64,000 bases of DNA from Bacteroidetes bacterium HGW-Bacteroidetes-8 (lineage in GTDB: Bacteria; Bacteroidota; Bacteroidia; Bacteroidales; UBA932), in NCBI GenBank assembly GCA_002840895.1, contig PHCZ01000011.1:1-64000 (forward strand), given 5' to 3'. The notes under the pieces were generated by a model that saw nothing but the letters and a program-made list of their open reading frames with translations, searched no databases and had not been told where the DNA came from. A program made the translations under genes and the position numbers. Positions within the stretch are counted from its first letter, which is position 1, and each line of letters begins with the position of its first letter. Below, in pieces: positions 15,918-24,379 of the stretch.

Positions 15918-16514
15918 TCAATTTAAATTCGCTTTACTCAACAAGATCTCAATAACAACATCTGCTTCCATATTTGAGACTATTCCCACTCTGGGCGCCA
16001 TTGGGGGGTTATCTTCGCTTACCTCGGAACTTCCATCCCCGCAAACATAGAGGTTATTCGATTTTATAACCACTAACTGCTCCCTGTTTCCATACCCGGC
16101 CATTCCTGATGCGGCTACTAGAGGTATATCCGGATGGACTGCCAGCATATATTCAATGAGCATCTGCTTTTGAAAAGCATCGTCAAAGGCCTCCACAACA
16201 ACATCACACACGGAGAAAAGAAGGGAGATGTTTTCCGGAGAAACCTTGGTATTATGAATCTGAAGTAGTGCCATAGGACTTATTCTCAGAAGGTTTTCTC
16301 TTAATGCATCAACCTTATTCATCCCAATCTGGTCGTGAAAGTAGAACTGTCTGTTGAGGTTTGCCGGAGAGACTGTGTCAAAATCGGCTATTATCAACTT
16401 ACCGATACCGCTTCTTACCAATGCTGCTGCACAGTTGGAGCCAAGCCCTCCGGCGCCGGCTATCCCAACCACTTTTTGAGATAAAAATGTTGTGATTTGG
16501 TTAAAGTTTGGCAT
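15918..16514 (-). CDS. thiF: ThiF-family adenylyltransferase, short type
   Basis: 198 residues from the ATG at 16514; the frame stays open to 16556. The nucleotide-binding motif is VGIAGAGGLGSN, followed by DFDTVSPANLNRQFYF with the Asp and Arg that contact ATP, then KVDALRENL and VVEAFDDA. It belongs to the short ThiF type (about 200 residues) that lacks the CxxC zinc pairs of E. coli ThiF. It would adenylate the GG end of the adjacent ThiS, which follows after 11 bases in the same operon. The AOR gene starts 74 bases away on the opposite strand. Confidence 0.82.
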   Translation of the reverse strand: MPNFNQITTFLSQKVVGIAGAGGLGSNCAAALVRSGIGKLIIADFDTVSPANLNRQFYFHDQIGMNKVDALRENLLRISPMALLQIHNTKVSPENISLLFSVCDVVVEAFDDAFQKQMLIEYMLAVHPDIPLVAASGMAGYGNREQLVVIKSNNLYVCGDGSSEVSEDNPPMAPRVGIVSNMEADVVIEILLSKANLN

Positions 16515-16587
16515 AAATCGGGTTGTTAAAGTTTCAAATTTTCGTAAATTTACCAATTCTATTGCAAAACATAAAAAAAACTATTTA

Positions 16588-18744
16588 ATGAACTTTCAGG
16601 AGATTAAAAACAACAGGAAAATTATTGCCTCTTTCCCCTACCAGTGGAGACCTATGATTAAAGGTTACAGCGATGTATCTCTCTATGTTAATGTAGGAAG
16701 CGGTAAAATGGAGGTGAGAGATATTGCCCCGCAGACCAAGGAGAAATTCATCGGAGGTAAGGGTTACGGGTTGAGAATGCTTTGGGATGCCGTAAAACCG
16801 ACAACCAAATGGAGCGATCCGGAGAATGAGATTGTAATCTCGGGAGGTCCGTGCTGCGGAATTACACAATATTCCGGCTCGGGAAAATCCATAGTAGTGG
16901 CAATATCACCTCAAACAGAGAAGATTATTGACAGCAATGTTGGCGGCCATTTTGGGCCTCACCTTAAGATTGCCGGGTTTGATGCTATGGAGCTTCAGGG
17001 AATCTCCCCAAAAGATGTAATTGTTTTCATCAATGGAGTAGATCATACGGTAGAGATCTTCGAATCTCCACAGGGGTTGAGTTACGACTCTCACCTTTTG
17101 GGAGAGGAGCTACTGGATATGTTTGCAGATAGCGAGAAGGATAAGATCAATGTCTCTGTTGTTGCATCGGGTAAAGCTGCAGAACACTCACTTATTGGGA
17201 TGCTTAACTTTACATTCTACGATATGAAGCGCGGCAAGGTGCGTCTTAAGCAGGCCGGCAGAGGTGGAATAGGAACCCTTATGAGACAGAAAGGGGTCAG
17301 GGCGATTATTGCAAAAGTTCCGAAAGTGACCGGGAACTTTAACAATGTAGACCAGCTTGAGCCTATTATGGAGCGTGGAAAGAGGTTTAACAAAGAGATG
17401 CGAGACCTGGACGATACTCAGTGTCAGATGAAACAGCTTGGCACAGCACACCTTATGGGTGTACTGGAGAAATATGACATCCTCCCTGTAATGAACTTCA
17501 AATTTGGCGACCATAAAGATTGCCCGAAGATAGATATGAATGTTTGGAGAAAATTATTTACTCAGGGTGTTCCCGACGGCTGCTGGATTGGATGTAATAT
17601 GTCCTGCGCAAAAGGTGTAGATAATTTTGAACTTACAACAGGCCCATATAAAGGATCTAAGGTAATTGTAGATGGTCCTGAGTATGAAAATGCTGCAGGC
17701 CTTGGCTCCAACCTTGCAATTTTTGACCCTATTGCTATCATTGAGCAGAACTTCTACTGCGACACATACGGGGTATGCACAATAACCTGGGGAAATATCG
17801 TAGGATTCCTTATGGAGTGCTGGGATAACGGCATACTAAATGCCGAAAGAACGGGCGGGGTAGATCTCACCTGGGGTAATGCAGATGCATCTCTCGAGTT
17901 GCTGCACCAGATGGCCCGCGGAGAGGGCTTTGGTGTTACTGCAGGTCTTGGAGTAAAGAAACTCAAAGAGATGTTCATAGAGAAGGGATGGGGAGATGCC
18001 CGGTTTATCACAGACATCGCAATGGAGAACAAAGGGCTTGAGTACTCTATGTATCTCTCAAAAGAGTCCCTTGCCCAGCAGGGCGGATACGCAATGACCA
18101 ACAAAGGTCCTCAGCACGACGAAGCTTGGCTAATCTTTATGGATATGGTAAACAATATGATACCAACCTTTGAGAACAAAGCAGAGGCCCTTCACTACTT
18201 TCCATATTTCCGCACCTGGTTTGGTCTTGCAGGGTTCTGTAAACTATGCTGGAATGATGTGGAACCTGCAAACAATGCAGAGCAACCGGAGCCTAACAAA
18301 GTTCCCGAGCACGTAGACAACTATGTTACAATCTTCAAAGCCGTTACAGGACGTGAGTTTGACAAGGAGGAGATGATAAAAATGTCTGAGAGAGTTTATA
18401 ACTTCCAGAAAATTTTTAATATCCGCCTTGGGTTTGGCACCAGAGAGTATGACAAACAGCCATACAGGGCTGCCGGGCCGGTAACCGAGGAGGAGTATCT
18501 GAGCCGTCAGGAGAGGTACGACAAACAACTTACCGAACTTATGGGGGTGGATCCTTCAAATATGAATCTGCAGGAGAAGATGGCAAAGCACAGGGAGTAC
18601 AGGGAAGATAGATACGAGAAGCTTTTGGATGCCGTTTATCACAGAAGAGGCTGGAATAAAAATGGTATCCCTAAAGTTGAGCACCTCAAAGCTATAGGAA
18701 TGGACCTTCCGGAGTTGATTGAGGTTGTTGCTCCGCTTCAATAA
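16588..18744 (+). CDS. aldehyde:ferredoxin oxidoreductase family protein
   Basis: 718 residues from the ATG at 16588, preceded by an A-rich leader; the frame is open upstream without homology. The N-terminal pterin-binding domain is clear: GGKGYGLRMLWD, ISGGPCCGITQYSGSGKS, then SNVGGHFGPHLKIAGFDAMELQG. The cluster motif is DGCWIGCNMSC (Cys332, 336, 340), with GFCKLCWND (Cys551, 554) further on. It would oxidise an aldehyde or similar substrate with a W- or Mo-bis-pterin and one [4Fe-4S] cluster, passing electrons to ferredoxin. It is longer than classic 605-residue AORs. The divergent thiF-thiS pair and the WtpA-like protein nearby suggest cofactor supply. Confidence 0.88.
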   Translation: MNFQEIKNNRKIIASFPYQWRPMIKGYSDVSLYVNVGSGKMEVRDIAPQTKEKFIGGKGYGLRMLWDAVKPTTKWSDPENEIVISGGPCCGITQYSGSGKSIVVAISPQTEKIIDSNVGGHFGPHLKIAGFDAMELQGISPKDVIVFINGVDHTVEIFESPQGLSYDSHLLGEELLDMFADSEKDKINVSVVASGKAAEHSLIGMLNFTFYDMKRGKVRLKQAGRGGIGTLMRQKGVRAIIAKVPKVTGNFNNVDQLEPIMERGKRFNKEMRDLDDTQCQMKQLGTAHLMGVLEKYDILPVMNFKFGDHKDCPKIDMNVWRKLFTQGVPDGCWIGCNMSCAKGVDNFELTTGPYKGSKVIVDGPEYENAAGLGSNLAIFDPIAIIEQNFYCDTYGVCTITWGNIVGFLMECWDNGILNAERTGGVDLTWGNADASLELLHQMARGEGFGVTAGLGVKKLKEMFIEKGWGDARFITDIAMENKGLEYSMYLSKESLAQQGGYAMTNKGPQHDEAWLIFMDMVNNMIPTFENKAEALHYFPYFRTWFGLAGFCKLCWNDVEPANNAEQPEPNKVPEHVDNYVTIFKAVTGREFDKEEMIKMSERVYNFQKIFNIRLGFGTREYDKQPYRAAGPVTEEEYLSRQERYDKQLTELMGVDPSNMNLQEKMAKHREYREDRYEKLLDAVYHRRGWNKNGIPKVEHLKAIGMDLPELIEVVAPLQ

Positions 18745-18794
18745 AAAAGATAACTTAGTACGGTATTAATTTACCGATAAACATTATCAATAAT

Positions 18795-19529
18795 ATGAAA
18801 ATCAAAAAAGTAACAAATTTTTTGACCATATCTCTGCTCACTGCCGTTACGGTGGTGAGTTTGAGTATTATGGGGTGTAAGGAGCAGGTTAAGGCAGATC
18901 CGAAAAATCCTTACGGACTGGATATTATTAACTCCCTGGAGGGGTACTCAAAAACTGTTGACACAGACAGCAGTAACCTGTTGGTAGATCTTGAAAAACA
19001 CATACCCGGAGTTGTTCTGGACATTAGATATGCTACCGAGAATAACTTCACCGGCAAAAAGATCTACACAGCTCCAAAGGCTTGGCTAAGGAGAGATGCT
19101 GCAGATTCGCTACTAAAGATACAGCAGATTCTCTCACAGGAGGGTTTGGGTATCAAGGTATTTGACGCCTACAGGCCATATGCCGGAACTCTCTATTTCT
19201 ATGAGGTTTATGGAGATACCACATTTGTAGCTGCTCCGTGGAAGGGCTCTATTCACAACAGAGGTGGTGCAGTTGATCTTACCCTTATTAACCTTGCTAC
19301 AGGAGAAGAGCTTGCGATGCCAACACCATTTGATGAATTTTCGGAAAAGGCCTCCTATCACTATAACGACCTTCCAGCCCAGGTGCTGGCAAACCGGGAC
19401 AAACTTCTCAAAGTAATGACAGAGAACGGATTTACATTCTATGAGTACGAGTGGTGGCATTTTAATATCAAAGGAAGGGAGAAGTACTCTCTAATGGATA
19501 TCTCTTTTGAAGATCTGGAAAAACAATAA
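18795..19529 (+). CDS. D-alanyl-D-alanine dipeptidase, VanX/DdpX type (M15D)
   Basis: 244 residues. A lipoprotein signal ends SLSIMGC (Cys28). The M15D zinc motif is SIHNRGGAVDL (His and Asp ligands), with the catalytic Glu and third ligand in EWWHF. The N-terminal DIRYATENNFTG and DAYRPYAG blocks are typical. It would cleave free D-Ala-D-Ala in the periplasm, probably for wall recycling or as a nutrient enzyme. No VanH or VanA homologue is near, so a resistance role is not indicated. The PHP phosphodiesterase gene follows after 21 bases. Confidence 0.88.
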   Translation: MKIKKVTNFLTISLLTAVTVVSLSIMGCKEQVKADPKNPYGLDIINSLEGYSKTVDTDSSNLLVDLEKHIPGVVLDIRYATENNFTGKKIYTAPKAWLRRDAADSLLKIQQILSQEGLGIKVFDAYRPYAGTLYFYEVYGDTTFVAAPWKGSIHNRGGAVDLTLINLATGEELAMPTPFDEFSEKASYHYNDLPAQVLANRDKLLKVMTENGFTFYEYEWWHFNIKGREKYSLMDISFEDLEKQ

Positions 19530-19550
19530 TTGTATTAATAACTATCAATT

Positions 19551-20657
19551 ATGAAACTTAAAATTCTCTCTCTATTTGCCCTGACTCTCTCTCTCTCTAT
19601 TTGCACAGTTGGAGTTAACGGCCAAAACCTAAACCCGAATAAGGTCACATACCCTGAGTATAGTGCCGTGTATCGTGCTAACTTTACTTTTCCACAAGTG
19701 AACGGATACAAGGTGGTAGTGTGCGATTTCCACACCCACACAATGTTTTCTGACGGACTTGTGTGGCCTACGCTAAGGGTAGCAGAAGCGTGGACTGGAG
19801 GTCTTGATGCTCTGTCAATAACAGATCATATTGAATATAGACCATACAGAAAATATACTAATAATGACCATAATACCTCATACGAGATTGCCCTCTCCGC
19901 TGCCCGCAACAGCGGATTGATTCTAATCCGGGGAACAGAGATTACCAGGACACAGAAAACCCTTGGTCACTATAACGCCTTATTTATAAAGGATGCAAAC
20001 CCTATAGCCGTTGAAGATCCTAAAGCATCTATAGTGGCGGCAAAAAATCAGGGAGGCTTCATAATATGGAATCACCCCGGCTGGGCAGTGGACACTACAT
20101 ATATAAAAGAGTTTCAGGCAGATCTTTTCAAAGATAAATTGATTGATGGTATTGAAGTTTTCAATAATAGCGAATTTTATCCCAGAGTTGTCTCCTGGGC
20201 TGTAGATATGGGACTCACAATGATAGCGACAAGCGATGTCCACGGTAATGTGGAGAGCGGCACACTTCTCGAAAAGGGATTTAAAAGACCTGTTACACTT
20301 GTCCTTGCTAAGGAGAAGAGTGCAGAGGGTATCCGGGAAGCTTTAGATAACAGAAGAACGGTAGCCTGGTTCCAGAATATGTTAGCAGCTCACGAAGATG
20401 TTGCAAAACAGTTTGTTACCGCAAATATTTCGGTAACAAAAGTAGATAGCGACACTAAAAACAACTGGATAAATCTCACTAACAATGGCTCTGTTGTATT
20501 CAAAATTCGAATCAACAAACAGCTCTACACACTACCTGCTCTCTCATCTATTATTGTAGCACAACCTTTAGCAAATGGGAATGTTTTAAAATCCAATTTT
20601 GAGAACTTTTTTATCTATGAAAATAAAACTTTGGCACACGATTTGTATTTTAATTAG
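19551..20657 (+). CDS. exported PHP-domain phosphodiesterase (Sb-PDE family)
   Basis: 368 residues with a signal peptide (KILSLFALTLSLSICTVGVNG). PHP metal motifs are present in order: DFHTHTMFSDG near residue 62, SITDHIEYRP, IRGTEITR, WNHPGW and ATSDVHG. This architecture matches the Sb-PDE family of Bacteroidota phosphodiesterases, which cleave phosphodiester bonds outside the cytoplasm. The C-terminal 80 residues form a small beta domain. It is co-directional with the dipeptidase gene and followed by a terminator. Confidence 0.85.
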   Translation: MKLKILSLFALTLSLSICTVGVNGQNLNPNKVTYPEYSAVYRANFTFPQVNGYKVVVCDFHTHTMFSDGLVWPTLRVAEAWTGGLDALSITDHIEYRPYRKYTNNDHNTSYEIALSAARNSGLILIRGTEITRTQKTLGHYNALFIKDANPIAVEDPKASIVAAKNQGGFIIWNHPGWAVDTTYIKEFQADLFKDKLIDGIEVFNNSEFYPRVVSWAVDMGLTMIATSDVHGNVESGTLLEKGFKRPVTLVLAKEKSAEGIREALDNRRTVAWFQNMLAAHEDVAKQFVTANISVTKVDSDTKNNWINLTNNGSVVFKIRINKQLYTLPALSSIIVAQPLANGNVLKSNFENFFIYENKTLAHDLYFN

Positions 20658-20703
20658 TCGAGAAGTTTTTTCATAGTTTAAGTTTTAGGTTAAGTAACAG
20701 GAA

Positions 20704-20739
20704 AGGCATCGTCATAAACAGGCGATGCCTCTCTTTTTT
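20704..20739 (+). terminator. terminator of the dipeptidase-phosphodiesterase unit
   Basis: AGGCATCG (20704-20711) pairs with CGATGCCT (20723-20730), followed by a T run at 20733-20738. Confidence 0.8.
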
Positions 20740-20742
20740 AAT

Positions 20743-20773
20743 TTTGGATTTAATAAAAAAGATCGTATATTTG
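20743..20773 (+). promoter_or_regulatory. full Bacteroidota promoter for rpsP
   Basis: TTTG at 20743-20746, then 19 bases, then TATATTTG at 20766-20773: an exact match to the TTTG-N19-TAnnTTTG consensus. It lies 61 bases before the rpsP start and just after the preceding terminator. Confidence 0.75.
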
Positions 20774-20834
20774 CGGGCCTTTTCTCGGGAAGATAAGGAA
20801 GTTAAAATAATAAAAACTTAAAAATCACAGTATT

Positions 20835-21422
20835 ATGGCTGTTAAAATTCGTCTTGCAAGACACGGTAAAAAGAATTTCGCATTCTTCCATATCGTAGTG
20901 GCAGACAGTCGTGCACCACGCGATGGTCGCTTTATTGAGCGTATTGGCTCATATAACCCAAACACAAACCCGGCAACAATTGAACTGGACAACGATAAAG
21001 CACTTACGTGGCTTTATAACGGTGCCCAGCCTTCTGATACCTGCCGCAGAATTCTCTCATACAAAGGTGTTCTTTTGAAGAAACATCTACAGGAGGGGGT
21101 TAAGAAAGGAGCAATAACACAAGAGGTGGCAGACTCTAAATGGAGTGCCTGGATGACAGAGAAAGAGAGCAAAGTTGTTGCTAAGAAATCTGAACTGGCT
21201 CAAACCAGCCGCTCTGCTAAAAAATCTGCTTTAGAGGTTGAAGCTAAGATCAAAGAGACAAGAGCAGAAGAGATTGCCAAGAAGAAGAGAGACGAGGCTG
21301 CAAAAGCTGCAAAAGCTGCTGCTGCCGAATCAAATGTAGAGGTTGAGGCCGAAGTTGCAGAGGTTGAAGCTCCTGCAGTAGAGGAAACTCCTGCAGTTGA
21401 AGAAACTCCTGCTCAAGAGTAA
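20835..21422 (+). CDS. rpsP: 30S ribosomal protein S16 with long C-terminal tail
   Basis: 195 residues. The first 80 residues are the S16 domain ([41 protein letters not shown]). The remainder is a charged tail: a Lys-rich helix (about 105-160), then an Ala/Glu/Val-rich low-complexity end. Long acidic tails are usual in Bacteroidota S16. S16 helps assemble the small subunit. It is followed by rimM after 5 bases, and the two form an operon; trmD and rplS are not here. Confidence 0.97.
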   Translation: MAVKIRLARHGKKNFAFFHIVVADSRAPRDGRFIERIGSYNPNTNPATIELDNDKALTWLYNGAQPSDTCRRILSYKGVLLKKHLQEGVKKGAITQEVADSKWSAWMTEKESKVVAKKSELAQTSRSAKKSALEVEAKIKETRAEEIAKKKRDEAAKAAKAAAAESNVEVEAEVAEVEAPAVEETPAVEETPAQE

Positions 21423-21427
21423 TTGTA

Positions 21428-21958
21428 ATGTCAGCGCCGGCAAATAGTTTACTGCCTGTCGCAAAGGTCATAAAATCTTTCGGGGTAAAAGGAGAGATGT
21501 TAATTAGATACTCTCCCCACTTTCAGGAAGAGATAGATGAGAAGAGACCGGTATTCATCGCATACGATGGACTACCGGTCCCCTTTTTTATTGAGAGTCT
21601 AACAAACAGAGGCACAGACCAGGCGTTGGTCAAACTCAGTGGAATCAACTCAGATGATTTGGTTAATGAGATCTCCGGTGAGATTATCTTCATCGAACAA
21701 AAGGGGCAAAAGGCAAAAGAGAAGAGCTTCTCTGCTGCAGATATAACCGGATATACTGTACTGAATCTTCAGGGAGATATCATTGGAACAGTCGCTCAAT
21801 ACTACGACTATCCGGGCAACCCCTGTTTCGGGATAACCCGTGAGGATAAAGAGAGAGGTGAGCTGCTGCTGCCTGTTCACGAAGATATAATCAAAAAAAT
21901 AACCCCCGGAAAAAAGGTGCTGGTTGCACAAATTCCCGAGGGTCTTCTGGATATCTAA
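21428..21958 (+). CDS. rimM: ribosome maturation factor RimM
   Basis: 176 residues, the normal length. It has an N-terminal beta-barrel (LPVAKVIKSFGVKGEMLIRY) and a C-terminal PRC-barrel (ITGYTVLNLQGDIIGTVAQY, ELLLPVHEDIIKKI). RimM binds S19 and helps 30S head maturation. It follows rpsP directly, the canonical pairing, and converges on the outer-membrane protein gene with a 9-base gap. Confidence 0.95.
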   Translation: MSAPANSLLPVAKVIKSFGVKGEMLIRYSPHFQEEIDEKRPVFIAYDGLPVPFFIESLTNRGTDQALVKLSGINSDDLVNEISGEIIFIEQKGQKAKEKSFSAADITGYTVLNLQGDIIGTVAQYYDYPGNPCFGITREDKERGELLLPVHEDIIKKITPGKKVLVAQIPEGLLDI

Positions 21959-21967
21959 AACCTCTAT

Positions 21968-22765
21968 TTAGTCTGTTGTAATCTGAATGCCGATGCTCAG
22001 CCTTGGCACCTCTAAAGAGACCTCATTGGGGTTGAAAAAATTTGTAAGTCTGTATCGTGCGAACAGTGAGTACTTACCTTTTGAAACAGCTCCATAAACA
22101 CCCGCCTGAATCGGATTGAATTTTGACCCATCCCTGTATTTATATTTATTCTGCTTCCCGTTCTCAATGGTCTTTACATTGTATCTCTTATTGTAGGAGT
22201 AGTCTATATAACCTCCTAAATCCAGCGCAAAGGGTTTATTGCTCTTAGGGAAGAAGTAGAATCTGTTGATAAGACCTGTCCCGAGATTACTGCTACGGAA
22301 ATACTCTCTCTTAACCTCTCCGGGAACATTGGAGACAAATGTTTCGTTAAGTGCAGCCTCTTTCATCTCATAAGTATAGCAGGTGTACTGGAAAGTGGTA
22401 CCTATTGCATATCTGCTGCCCGGACGGTAGAAATATTTAAATCCCGCCTCAAGGTTGTATGAACTTCCGTAGTGGATGGGGAGAAACTCTTCGTTATTTG
22501 TTGGAACCGCCATCGAGATACCGATGTGAAAATCCTCAAAACTTCTTGGGTATTTTGATTTTTTAACTGTAACTCCACTCTCCTGATGGTAGTAATTGGA
22601 GACGCGATCTATAGAGTCCTTCTTTCTGAAGCTTATGGGTGACTGAACCGCAATCTCTGCCTGTCCTATCTTCACCACAGTTTGAGAGACTGCTTTTGAA
22701 GAGGTTAGTATAATTGAGGCAGGTAATAGGAGTGAAATGGCTGTAAGTTTTATAATAGTTTTCAT
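21968..22765 (-). CDS. predicted outer-membrane beta-barrel protein
   Basis: 265 residues, not assigned to a named family. There is a signal peptide (ISLLLPASIILTSSKAVSQ). The body alternates aromatic and polar residues in beta-strand fashion (YNLEAGFKYFYRPGSRYAIG, FALDLGGYIDYSY, KYSLFARYRLTNFF) and ends in a short strand. It would be a small outer-membrane barrel. It is the last gene of the ECF sigma, anti-sigma, DUF4252 run (22-base gap), so it is a likely target or partner of that envelope-stress system. Confidence 0.6.
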   Translation of the reverse strand: MKTIIKLTAISLLLPASIILTSSKAVSQTVVKIGQAEIAVQSPISFRKKDSIDRVSNYYHQESGVTVKKSKYPRSFEDFHIGISMAVPTNNEEFLPIHYGSSYNLEAGFKYFYRPGSRYAIGTTFQYTCYTYEMKEAALNETFVSNVPGEVKREYFRSSNLGTGLINRFYFFPKSNKPFALDLGGYIDYSYNKRYNVKTIENGKQNKYKYRDGSKFNPIQAGVYGAVSKGKYSLFARYRLTNFFNPNEVSLEVPRLSIGIQITTD

Positions 22766-22787
22766 ATAATTAGCTGATTTATAGTAG

Positions 22788-23282
22788 TTATTTTACTTTT
22801 ATAGCACCGGACATAGCTGCGTTTACAACCGTTTTATCTATGTTTCCGAAGATGGATATCACCGAAAATTCACTTGGATTGGTTGTGAAAAAAAGCAGTA
22901 CACCCTGAGCAGTGCTAGTAGTATACATCTCAAGAGTCTCCTCTCCATCCTTTACCATTACAATCCGTTTGAACATATCTGTAACTATTAGTCCATCCAG
23001 CTCTTTTCTCAGAGAGAGTCTAATTGGGATGCCATTCTCAACAGCACCGGACTTGATATTTAAAATTCTCATCTCTGTAATCTTTGAGAGCAGATCTTTT
23101 GTCGATGCGTCCACATCTGTACTTGAAGCAATCTGTAACAATGAGGGAGAGATTATTATTGACTCAACGCCTTTTCTCTTCTCGTACTTGTCCAGAATCT
23201 CGTTAATCTGTTTTGTCTGCCCCAACGCTGTGAGCGGCATAATAACCGCGACAAACATTAGTATTAGTAGTTTTTTCATCAC
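22788..23282 (-). CDS. DUF4252 family exported protein
   Basis: 164 residues with a signal peptide (LLILMFVAVIMPLTALG). The pattern INEILDKYEKRKGVESIIIS, then SKITEMRILNI and KDGEETLEMYTTS, is characteristic of DUF4252, a Bacteroidota family commonly encoded behind an ECF sigma factor and its anti-sigma factor, as here. Its function is not known. It follows the anti-sigma gene after 63 bases. Confidence 0.8.
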   Translation of the reverse strand: MMKKLLILMFVAVIMPLTALGQTKQINEILDKYEKRKGVESIIISPSLLQIASSTDVDASTKDLLSKITEMRILNIKSGAVENGIPIRLSLRKELDGLIVTDMFKRIVMVKDGEETLEMYTTSTAQGVLLFFTTNPSEFSVISIFGNIDKTVVNAAMSGAIKVK

Positions 23283-23345
23283 TGATAATTTTTATTATTG
23301 CTGGTCAGTTTAAGTTTAAGTCTCTCTTTCTCTAAGACGACCTTC

Positions 23346-23852
23346 TCAGTCATTTTGTGTCATCGCCTTACTCATTGAGCGAAGTGGAGATAGTGCATCT
23401 CCCACTTTACCCATACTTTCCAGTTGAGCTGAACTGTTTTTAAATTTACCCATCATTGAGTTGATATTACTCATCTGCCCATCAGCTTTGCTGAGTGCCA
23501 TCTCTTTGTTATATACATTTACTCCGTCTACCATCATCTTTAGGGAGTCGCCTCTGTCTGGCATAATCAGGTATGTGAACAGCGCCAGAGCAGCTGCCGC
23601 TGCAACCGAGATCCAACGGAAATGGAAAGTCCTTTTAAAAGTGGTACTCTGCTTAGATGAGTTAACCTGCTCCTCATCCTTTAATTTATCTGCCTCATCA
23701 CTAAAGCAGTTAAATAGTGGTTTATAGGCAAGCAACTCCTCATCATTTACCTCTCCCCGGAAGTAGTCTCTAAGTTGCTGCTCCTCTTGTAGGGTTGTCT
23801 CTGCGTTAAAGTATCTTTCTAAAAGAGCTTTAACTTCGTCTATCTTTTCCAT
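23346..23852 (-). CDS. putative anti-sigma factor
   Basis: 168 residues. The cytoplasmic N-terminal part (about 1-75) carries EEQQLRDYFRGE, common in Bacteroidota anti-sigma proteins. A single membrane helix lies at about residues 78-96 (WISVAAAAALALFTYLIM), and a periplasmic tail of about 70 residues follows. It overlaps the sigma factor gene by 23 bases, which implies translational coupling. It is assigned by position and topology; no zinc-binding HxxxCxxC motif is present. Confidence 0.65.
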   Translation of the reverse strand: MEKIDEVKALLERYFNAETTLQEEQQLRDYFRGEVNDEELLAYKPLFNCFSDEADKLKDEEQVNSSKQSTTFKRTFHFRWISVAAAAALALFTYLIMPDRGDSLKMMVDGVNVYNKEMALSKADGQMSNINSMMGKFKNSSAQLESMGKVGDALSPLRSMSKAMTQND

Positions 23853-24339
23853 TTGCCAATAGTTTTTCTCTTAATTTCTGTCTTGCTCTTGATAGCAGTG
23901 TTCTTACATTTCCTTCGGAAGTTCCGAGAATCTTCGCTATCTCATCCATCTCATATCCCATAATATCTCTTAATCTTACTGCAATCATCTGGTCGTGAGG
24001 GAGGATACTTAAATAACTGTTTATGGAACATAATTCATCTTTGTGCTCAACGGCCACCAAAGGATCGTTATCTGTGTAGATATGGAAATTTGGATTGAGT
24101 GAATCCATATTGTTCTTTTTGAGCTTGAGATAATCCAGGCATACGTTTTTAAGTATATGCATTGTGAGTGCCTCCGGATTCCTTATCTCCTGCAATTCAT
24201 TTGATTTCCATAACTTTATTATAGCTTCCTGTACCATATCATCGGCCGTGGAAGCACCATCCTTCACAAATCCGCTTGCAAAGTTTATAAGCCTTGGCCT
24301 TAGTTTACTAACTACTATGTTAAACTCCTGAGGTGTCAT
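23830..24339 (-). CDS. ECF-type RNA polymerase sigma factor
   Basis: 169 residues. Region 2 is at about 15-80 (DDMVQEAIIKLWKS). Region 4 is at about 110-165 with the helix-turn-helix MDEIAKILGTSEGNVRTLLSRARQKLREKL. It has the short group IV layout without regions 1 and 3. It heads the sigma, anti-sigma, DUF4252, OMP run. Its own start lies 41 bases after the stop of the surface-antigen gene on the same strand, so it may also be read from upstream. Confidence 0.9.
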   Translation of the reverse strand: MTPQEFNIVVSKLRPRLINFASGFVKDGASTADDMVQEAIIKLWKSNELQEIRNPEALTMHILKNVCLDYLKLKKNNMDSLNPNFHIYTDNDPLVAVEHKDELCSINSYLSILPHDQMIAVRLRDIMGYEMDEIAKILGTSEGNVRTLLSRARQKLREKLLANGKDRRS

Positions 24340-24379
24340 TCCAAATCTAAGACGAACAGAGAGAGTTTTTGTTACAACA

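Noticed and set aside
16492-16587. Longer N terminus for the AOR starting inside thiF
   Set aside because: The extension has no AOR homology and overlaps the divergent thiF start; the ATG at 16588 has a typical A-rich leader.
21290-21422. Repeat-like low-complexity 3' end of rpsP (Ala, Glu and Val-rich)
   Set aside because: Acidic tails are normal for Bacteroidota S16; not a tandem-repeat element.
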